Assembly (NCBI GenBank): GCA_964636625.1
Contig: CAZWUL010000013.1
Coordinates: 1 to 29,939 of the forward strand
DNA length: 29,939 nucleotides
From: CAZWUL01 sp964636625
GTDB lineage: Bacteria; Atribacterota; Phoenicimicrobiia; Phoenicimicrobiales; Stramentimicrobiaceae
Direction: 5' to 3'
A program made the position numbers and the translations under genes. How positions within the stretch are numbered: the stretch's first letter is position 1; each line of letters begins with the position of its first letter. Below, piece by piece: positions 24,998-29,939 of the stretch. Below the pieces are notes generated by a model that saw nothing but the letters and a program-made list of their open reading frames with translations, had not been told where the DNA came from and searched no databases.

Positions 24998-25035
24998 TAA
25001 AAAATAAATAAAAACCATTGGCTAAAAAACACTGG
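24998..25035 (-). terminator. Probable terminator of the liv operon
   Basis: Minus strand: CCAGTG (25030-25035) and CAATGG (25015-25020) form a six-position stem with one internal mismatch and a 9-base loop, followed by TTTTTATTTATTTTTT. The stem is weak but the U tract is long, and it separates livF from the phoU promoter. Confidence 0.45.
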
Positions 25036-25119
25036 AGATTCTTACAATACGCTAAAGACGAGATTTTTTAGAAAGTTTAATATTCTTAAAAATAGTTGAA
25101 ATAGTCAAGTTTATTAAAA

Positions 25120-25872
25120 TCAAGTAATTTGGCTTTTTTGTTTCTTGATGGCACTTCCGCCTAAATATGCTTCCTGAACTTTTTTATCATTTTTCAATTC
25201 TGAAGAGAGTCCGCTGATAGTTATATTGCCTGTTTCCAATACATAAGCACGCTGCGATACAGCCAGGGCTTTACGTGCATTTTGCTCTACAAGCAAAATA
25301 GCAACTCCCTGTTCATTTATCTCCTTTATAATTTTAAATATCTGCTTTACCAGCAGGGGAGCTAGTCCTAAAGACGGTTCATCCAAAAGCAACAATTCCG
25401 GGTCACTCATCAATCCCCTGCCTATAGCAAGCATCTGCTGCTCTCCACCTGAAAGTGTACCCGCCAATTGCTCTTTTCTCTTTTTTAATATGGGGAACAA
25501 ATCATAAGCCCGTTCTTTTCTCTCTGTTACTAGTTTTTGATCACCTCTACGGTTAAAGGCACCTAAATTCAGATTTTCTTCAACAGTTAGGGTAGCAAAA
25601 ACATGCCTTCCTTCGGGCACATGAGAAATACCATCAATAACTATTTTATAAGCTTCTCTTTTCTTTAAAGATATATTTTTAAATAACACTTCACCATCAT
25701 GAACAGGAATCAAACCGGAAATAGCCCTGAGCAATGTACTTTTCCCTGCACCATTAGCACCTAAAACACTTACAATTTCTCCTTTTGCAACATCAAGGGA
25801 AATTCCTTTCAAGGCCTGGACTGAACCATAATAAATATGCAGATTATTGATTTTCAATAAGTTCTCTACCAA
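25120..25872 (-). CDS. livF: Branched-chain amino-acid type ABC transporter ATPase LivF
   Basis: 250 aa from the chosen start. Nucleotide-binding subunit with Walker A GANGAGKST (about 38-46), signature LSGGEQQML, Walker B LLLLDEP and the LivF-typical SLGLAPLLVKQIF. The frame extends to a TTG at 25914 inside livG, but the clear GGAGG at the livG end is 9 bases before a TTG at 25872, giving an N-terminus (VENLLKINNLHIYYG) like other LivF proteins. This leaves a one-base gap after the livG stop. It pairs with LivG on the LivH-LivM channel. The substrate is inferred from the whole module. Confidence 0.94.
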   Translation of the reverse strand: MVENLLKINNLHIYYGSVQALKGISLDVAKGEIVSVLGANGAGKSTLLRAISGLIPVHDGEVLFKNISLKKREAYKIVIDGISHVPEGRHVFATLTVEENLNLGAFNRRGDQKLVTERKERAYDLFPILKKRKEQLAGTLSGGEQQMLAIGRGLMSDPELLLLDEPSLGLAPLLVKQIFKIIKEINEQGVAILLVEQNARKALAVSQRAYVLETGNITISGLSSELKNDKKVQEAYLGGSAIKKQKSQIT

Positions 25873-25873
25873 A

Positions 25874-26701
25874 TCACATATCCTCCTCTTCTTCTCTTCC
25901 CAGATATGCTTCAATTACAACAGGGTTACTATAAACCTCTTCAGGTTTTCCTTCAGCAATCTTTTTACCTTCATCCATAACTGTAACCCAATCAGAAATA
26001 CCCATTACAACATTCATATCATGCTCAATCAGTAAAATTGTTAAGTCTTCTTTAATGATTTCGTTCAAGAAGTTCATCAAATCTTCTGACTCTTTATCAT
26101 TTAAGCCGCTACTTGGCTCATCAAGTATCAAAAGGTCCGGATTGCTGGCCAGTGCCCTGGCAATTTCTAATAATCTTTGATTACCATAAGCAATATTCTT
26201 TGCCAGCTCATACTTATACTGACCCAGTCCCACCTGTTCTAATCTTCCCTCAGCTACTTCTTGTATTTTTCTTTCTTCTCTGGTTTGAGACGGTAATAGG
26301 AAAATAGATGGCCATACTCCTGACTGACTGCGTGCATGTTGTCCGGACATTACATTTTCCAGGCAGGTCATATCTTTAAAAAGTCTGATATTTTGAAATG
26401 TTCGTGCTATTCCCTTAGCAAGTATCTGATGTGGCTTCAAGCCGGATATTTTTTCTCCCTTAAAATAATATTGTCCACCATCCGGCTTATAAATGCCGGT
26501 AATAACATTAAAAACGGTTGTTTTTCCAGCACCGTTTGGACCTATAATACTGCTTATTTTACCTTTTTTTACTGTTAAATCGAGCTGGTTAACAGCAACA
26601 AGCCCACCAAATCGCTTTGTTAACTTATCTGTTTTTAGCACTACTTCATCAGTAACTCTATTTATATTCTTTTCTTTTTCTAATGTTTTTCCTGATATCA
26701 T
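25874..26701 (-). CDS. livG: Branched-chain amino-acid type ABC transporter ATPase LivG
   Basis: 275 aa. Walker A GPNGAGKT (54-61), Walker B LLILDEPSSG, and the LivG-type signature AYGNQRLLEIARAL in place of a canonical LSGGQ, as usual in this subfamily. The C-terminal tail ends in YLGREEEEDM. An N-terminal extension of about 20 residues precedes the usual start of the domain. The ATG overlaps the livM stop by four bases, showing tight coupling. It forms the ATPase pair with LivF. Confidence 0.95.
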   Translation of the reverse strand: MISGKTLEKEKNINRVTDEVVLKTDKLTKRFGGLVAVNQLDLTVKKGKISSIIGPNGAGKTTVFNVITGIYKPDGGQYYFKGEKISGLKPHQILAKGIARTFQNIRLFKDMTCLENVMSGQHARSQSGVWPSIFLLPSQTREERKIQEVAEGRLEQVGLGQYKYELAKNIAYGNQRLLEIARALASNPDLLILDEPSSGLNDKESEDLMNFLNEIIKEDLTILLIEHDMNVVMGISDWVTVMDEGKKIAEGKPEEVYSNPVVIEAYLGREEEEDM

Positions 26702-27705
26702 ATCTCACTCTTTCCTGCTTTAATTAGCATTGATTCGGTTTGCAGCTTTCCTCTCTGTCTGGGCCAGGCACCGCCAGGTCGGAACATCATCATTAATACC
26801 ATTACAGCACCAAATATCAACATACGATATTGAGCGAAAGCCTGAAATACTTCTGGGAACAATGATATTGCTGCGGCACCGATAAATATACCGGGAATAG
26901 AGCCCATACCTCCAATCAAAACAATACAAAACAACAGGCATGATTCCATAAAAGTAAAGCTGTCAGGAGAAACAATTAAAAGTTTAGTAGCATAAATACT
27001 CCCGGCTACACCAGCCAAAGCGGCACCAATAACAAAAGCAAGCAATTTATAATATCTAACATCAATACCAGTTGCCTCGGCAGCAATAACGTCTTCCCTG
27101 ATACAATTCCATGCCCTGCCAATTCTGGATTCCTGTAATCTTATCAGGGCAATAACAGTCAATCCAACAATAACCCAGATATAATAATAAAATTTAAAAC
27201 AATTGTTGATAACCAATAAATTACCTATTGATGGAAAACAAATACCAAAAACACCATTAGGACCCCCAGTAATGCCAAAAGGGTTATTAATTAAAGTTAA
27301 GCGAATAATTTCTCCCATACCAATGGTTACAATGCACAAATAATCTCCCCGAAGATGAATAATAGGAGAACAAACCAGGTAGGCAAAAATACCTGCGGCA
27401 ATAGCACTAACTGGCAATAGGAGCAATACCGGTATTCCAAAACTGGTATTTAAAATAGCAGTTGTATAGGCGCCAATAGCCGCAAATCCCATATGACCTA
27501 AATCAAACAACCCTACTTCGCCTAATACGACGTTTAAACTTAATCCTAATAGTGTATAAATGCCAAAGAAAAAGGCAACATCAATAATATAGTTATTTTT
27601 AATAATAACAGGAAAAAATAAAAAAGCTAAAACTACAATCATAACAAACAATTTATTTTTTCCACTAATCTTATTTTCTTGCTCGATTCTGTTTTTCCCA
27701 TTCAT
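26698..27705 (-). CDS. livM: Branched-chain amino-acid type ABC transporter permease LivM
   Basis: 335 aa polytopic membrane protein with around eight or nine hydrophobic helices. The family patterns are LGLSLNVVLGEVGLFDLGHMGFAAIGAYTTA (here at about 37-67), GDYLCIVTIGMGEIIRL, NPFGITGGPNG and the cytoplasmic coupling segment GRAWNCIREDVIAAEATGID. The N-terminus has a charged extension of about 18 residues. ATG with AAGGTGA upstream, nine bases after livH, and overlapping livG by four. It forms the transport channel with LivH. Confidence 0.95.
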   Translation of the reverse strand: MNGKNRIEQENKISGKNKLFVMIVVLAFLFFPVIIKNNYIIDVAFFFGIYTLLGLSLNVVLGEVGLFDLGHMGFAAIGAYTTAILNTSFGIPVLLLLPVSAIAAGIFAYLVCSPIIHLRGDYLCIVTIGMGEIIRLTLINNPFGITGGPNGVFGICFPSIGNLLVINNCFKFYYYIWVIVGLTVIALIRLQESRIGRAWNCIREDVIAAEATGIDVRYYKLLAFVIGAALAGVAGSIYATKLLIVSPDSFTFMESCLLFCIVLIGGMGSIPGIFIGAAAISLFPEVFQAFAQYRMLIFGAVMVLMMMFRPGGAWPRQRGKLQTESMLIKAGKSEI

Positions 27706-27714
27706 TATATCACC

Positions 27715-28626
27715 TTACACCTTCTCAGCTACTTTTTCGCCAAGAATTCCTCTTGGTCTAAAAATTAACACAAGTATCAATACTAAAAAAACAAAGACGT
27801 CTTTATAGGCAGTTGAAATATAGGTGGAACCAAGCATTTCTAAAATTCCCAAAATAAGTCCCCCAATCATTGCACCAGGGATATTTCCAATTCCACCTAA
27901 GATAGTAGCTGTGAAAGCCTTTAGTCCGTAATTCCAGCCCATGATAAAACTTATTCTTCGATAATAAACACCTACCATTACACCCGCTGTGCCCCCCAAT
28001 GCCGGACCAAGGGCAAAGATAAAGAATATGATTAAATTAATATTTATTCCCATCAAAGCAGCTGTTTCTCTATCTAGTGCACAAGCCCTGATAGCAGCAC
28101 CAAAGGTAGTTTTTTGGATAATATAATACAAAATTCCCATTAACAAAAAAGATAAAAGCAAAATAATTATCTGTAAAACATTAATTCTCAAGCCACCAAT
28201 ATTTAAAATATGACTTGGAATAACATTTGAAATATATGCTTGTGGGCGAGCTCCCCAGATAACCATTATGGCATTCTGTAAAAAAATTGACACCCCTAAT
28301 GCTGAAACAACTGCCGGTAATCTGCCAGCTGGATAGATTGGCCGATAGGCTAACCTTTCAACAACAATTCCCATGATACCGGTACCGATTGCGGCTACTA
28401 GCATAGCCGCAATCAATCCACCCCATAAACCAAAGATAGAGGTTATATAAGCAGTCCCCATAACTAATAAAGTATATCCAAGGTATGACCCCAGGGCAAA
28501 TAAATCACCATGGGCAAAGTTAATCAATTTCATTACACCATAAACCATCGAATACCCTAAGGCAATCAGGGCATAAAAAGAACCTATCGTTAACCCATTT
28601 AAAAGCTGTTCAATAATTAATTTCAT
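27715..28626 (-). CDS. livH: Branched-chain amino-acid type ABC transporter permease LivH
   Basis: 303 aa, typical length, polytopic. The N-terminal QQLLNGLTIG-like QLLNGLTIGSFYALIALGYS, then MKLINFAHGD, the coupling segment AIRACALDRETAALMGIN and the C-terminal FRPRGILGEKV are standard LivH features. It lies 25 bases downstream of livK and nine before livM, with GAGGT upstream of its ATG. It should dimerise with LivM to form the membrane channel of the importer. Confidence 0.96.
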   Translation of the reverse strand: MKLIIEQLLNGLTIGSFYALIALGYSMVYGVMKLINFAHGDLFALGSYLGYTLLVMGTAYITSIFGLWGGLIAAMLVAAIGTGIMGIVVERLAYRPIYPAGRLPAVVSALGVSIFLQNAIMVIWGARPQAYISNVIPSHILNIGGLRINVLQIIILLLSFLLMGILYYIIQKTTFGAAIRACALDRETAALMGININLIIFFIFALGPALGGTAGVMVGVYYRRISFIMGWNYGLKAFTATILGGIGNIPGAMIGGLILGILEMLGSTYISTAYKDVFVFLVLILVLIFRPRGILGEKVAEKV

Positions 28627-28651
28627 TAACCTCTACCTCAAATAATAGATT

Positions 28652-29794
28652 TTATCTTTCGACTATGGCGTAATTACCATCATCATTAACTACATACAGG
28701 TTTATTCCTGTTCCTATGCGATCTCCTTTTTCATCAAATCCGATTGGCCCGGTAATGCTCGGGAACTCTTCCATTTCGTTTTTCAGGTAATCAACGAGAA
28801 CATCTGAGTCTGTGGAACCGGTTTTATCAATTGCTTCTGCAATTACCATTAAAGCATCACCAGCATAAACGGACCATGGACTTGAAGGTAAATTTCCATA
28901 AGCTACCTGGTATTTTTCTTTAAATTCCATAGCTTCTGGATTGGTGAAGTATTGTATTAAAGCTTCCTGGGTCATATAACAACCGGAGGCGTATTCCAAT
29001 CCAGCAATTCTAATGAAATCTTCATTAATAGCAGCATCTCCTCCCACAAAAACAGCATCAATGCCAATTTCTCTGGCCTGCCTGATTATCAATCCTGCTT
29101 CAGAAAAATAACCTGTAAAGTAGAATAAATCAGGGTTAGTTTCTCTTAATTTTGTCAATGGTACTGTGTAATCAGATTCACCAGGAGTAATAGCATCAAA
29201 ATATACTAGTTCAGCAGTACCAGCATCTAAAAGAAATTTCCTGGCTTCTTCTGCTAAACCCAAAGCAAATGATGTATTGTCATGCATTATGGCAACTTTT
29301 TCTGCTCCAAAATAAGGCACAACTTCCTCTGCAAAGAACATTCCCTGGGTATCAGTACGACCACATGTCCGGAAGAAATACTTTAAACCTCTTTCAGATA
29401 ACTCTGTAACTGTAGCTCCATAAGCAATATTAACTTTTTTATGGGCCTCATAAATATCTGAAGCAGGTTGCGTGACAGAGGAACCATAAGTTGAAATGCC
29501 TGCTACCACTCCTCTTGATATTAGATTCTGAGCAGCAAGAGAGCCTCCTCTGGGTGTACACTCATCATCAACCACAATTACTTCAATCATTTTTCCGTCT
29601 ATTACTCCGCCCTTTTCATTAACCATCAGCGCTGCTGTTTCAACACATTGTTTTGCCATTTCTCCTTCAATTGCTTCTGAGCCTGTTAACGGACCTTGTA
29701 ATCCAATTAATATAGTATCCTGAGCTAATACATTAACTGAAAAACATAAAGCAAAGGTGAGTAATATTATTAAAAAATTTTTTATCTTTACCAT
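28652..29794 (-). CDS. livK: Periplasmic substrate-binding protein of a Liv-type ABC transporter
   Basis: 380 aa. A type I periplasmic-binding (Peripla_BP_6) protein, the first gene of the liv operon. The signal peptide covers about 1-24 with a VLA-QD cleavage site for signal peptidase I; there is no lipobox, so the mature protein should be soluble in a periplasm. The mature start TILIGLQGPLTGSEAIEGE and the later GGSLAAQNLISRGVVAGISTYGSSVTQP are family typical. Two cysteines (in DDECTPRG and FRTCGRTD) might be paired. Ligands of the family include Leu/Ile/Val but also amides, urea and aromatic acids, so the substrate is uncertain. ATG with an ideal AGGAGG upstream. Confidence 0.93.
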   Translation of the reverse strand: MVKIKNFLIILLTFALCFSVNVLAQDTILIGLQGPLTGSEAIEGEMAKQCVETAALMVNEKGGVIDGKMIEVIVVDDECTPRGGSLAAQNLISRGVVAGISTYGSSVTQPASDIYEAHKKVNIAYGATVTELSERGLKYFFRTCGRTDTQGMFFAEEVVPYFGAEKVAIMHDNTSFALGLAEEARKFLLDAGTAELVYFDAITPGESDYTVPLTKLRETNPDLFYFTGYFSEAGLIIRQAREIGIDAVFVGGDAAINEDFIRIAGLEYASGCYMTQEALIQYFTNPEAMEFKEKYQVAYGNLPSSPWSVYAGDALMVIAEAIDKTGSTDSDVLVDYLKNEMEEFPSITGPIGFDEKGDRIGTGINLYVVNDDGNYAIVER

Positions 29795-29893
29795 AATTTC
29801 CTCCTTTTATTTTTAACTTCAGAAAACTTTCTAATTTTAAATATTTTTTCTCTATAAGCTCTACCTCCTCTTCTGAATATCACAAAAATATAA
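29795..29893 (-). other. Leader region of livK
   Basis: About 100 bases between a possible upstream stop and the livK ATG. It contains the strong ribosome site AAAAGGAGG and purine-rich sequence. I could not find a convincing promoter hexamer pair here, so the liv promoter may lie beyond the window. Confidence 0.4.
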
Positions 29894-29938
29894 TTAAACT
29901 ACTGATGGTTCTAAAATTAATTCCCCTCTTGCAAATCT
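29894..29938 (-). CDS. Possible C-terminal tail of a gene upstream of the liv operon
   Basis: On the minus strand, an open frame enters from the right edge and ends RFARGELILEPSVV followed by TAA (29894-29896), about 100 bases before livK. The ELILEPSVV ending is reminiscent of transcription-regulator tails of the LacI type, but 14 residues are far too few to assign. If real, livK may be co-transcribed with that gene. Confidence 0.25.
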   Translation of the reverse strand, partial: RFARGELILEPSVV

Positions 29939-29939
29939 T

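Noticed and set aside
25079..25108. TTGACT with an AT-rich hexamer downstream as a promoter behind livF
   Set aside because: The possible -10 (AATATT) is poor and the spacing is 18 bases; the promoter at 24964-24992 is better placed for phoU.
25873..25914. Longer livF reading frame starting within livG
   Set aside because: The clear GGAGG site near the livG stop fits the TTG at 25872, and the shorter protein matches the usual LivF N-terminus.
26720..26941. 73-aa minus-strand frame overlapping livM
   Set aside because: It is a second frame within the conserved livM C-terminus with protein-unlike composition.

Overview
This is an AT-rich (roughly one third G+C, judged by eye) and almost fully coding bacterial chromosome segment. 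Nearly everything reads on the minus strand; the exceptions are one tRNA-Gly, one plus-strand gene (an RqcH/NFACT homologue) and a possible gene tail at the left edge. No phage, transposon, CRISPR or other obviously mobile DNA is visible. Gene content and order (yicC-remA-gmk-coaBC-priA-def-fmt-rsmB-dprA; phoU-yggT-divIVA; ileS-lspA-rluD) are those of the Bacillota/Terrabacteria side of the tree. The substrate-binding protein has an ordinary signal peptide and no lipobox, which fits a diderm. An anaerobic diderm such as Atribacterota or Halanaerobiales is my best guess, but the species cannot be named from sequence alone.

Layout from left to right. 1-151: tail of a possible convergent gene and a shared GC-rich terminator. 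152-2400: an M14-like zinc amidohydrolase and a VanW protein, both apparently extracytoplasmic. 2471-2601: tRNA-Gly(CCC) on the plus strand with its own promoter. 2632-5087: a small two-TM protein, SurE and a COG2509-type flavoprotein. 5143-6603: threonine synthase directly behind tRNA-Pro(GGG), with a promoter in front and a terminator behind. 6751-16571: a ten-gene housekeeping operon reading yicC, remA, gmk, coaBC, priA, def, fmt, rsmB, a PASTA protein and dprA, with a near-consensus promoter containing a palindrome. 16705-18573: the plus-strand rqcH gene with its own promoter. 18570-23251: the ileS-lspA-rluD operon behind a T-box leader. 23281-24992: phoU-yggT-divIVA with its own promoter. 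25120-29794: a complete livK-H-M-G-F branched-chain amino-acid type ABC importer.

The operons serve protein synthesis and its quality control (fmt, def, ileS, rluD, rsmB, rqcH, tRNAs), DNA maintenance (priA, dprA), nucleotide and CoA supply (gmk, coaBC), envelope and division (lspA, divIVA, yggT, VanW, PASTA) and amino-acid acquisition (liv, thrC). Two items deserve most attention. First, the PriA homologue keeps its zinc fingers and DNA-contact segments but has lost Walker A, Walker B and motif VI without any frameshift, so it should be an ATPase-dead PriA. Second, the ileS leader is a T-box with an isoleucine AUC specifier in an extremely short Stem I, yet it ends in a classical transcription terminator. 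A third is a kinase-less PASTA membrane protein sitting where many Bacillota have the PASTA kinase PrkC. Seven of the 28 complete genes appear to start with TTG, several with unusually clear Shine-Dalgarno sites.
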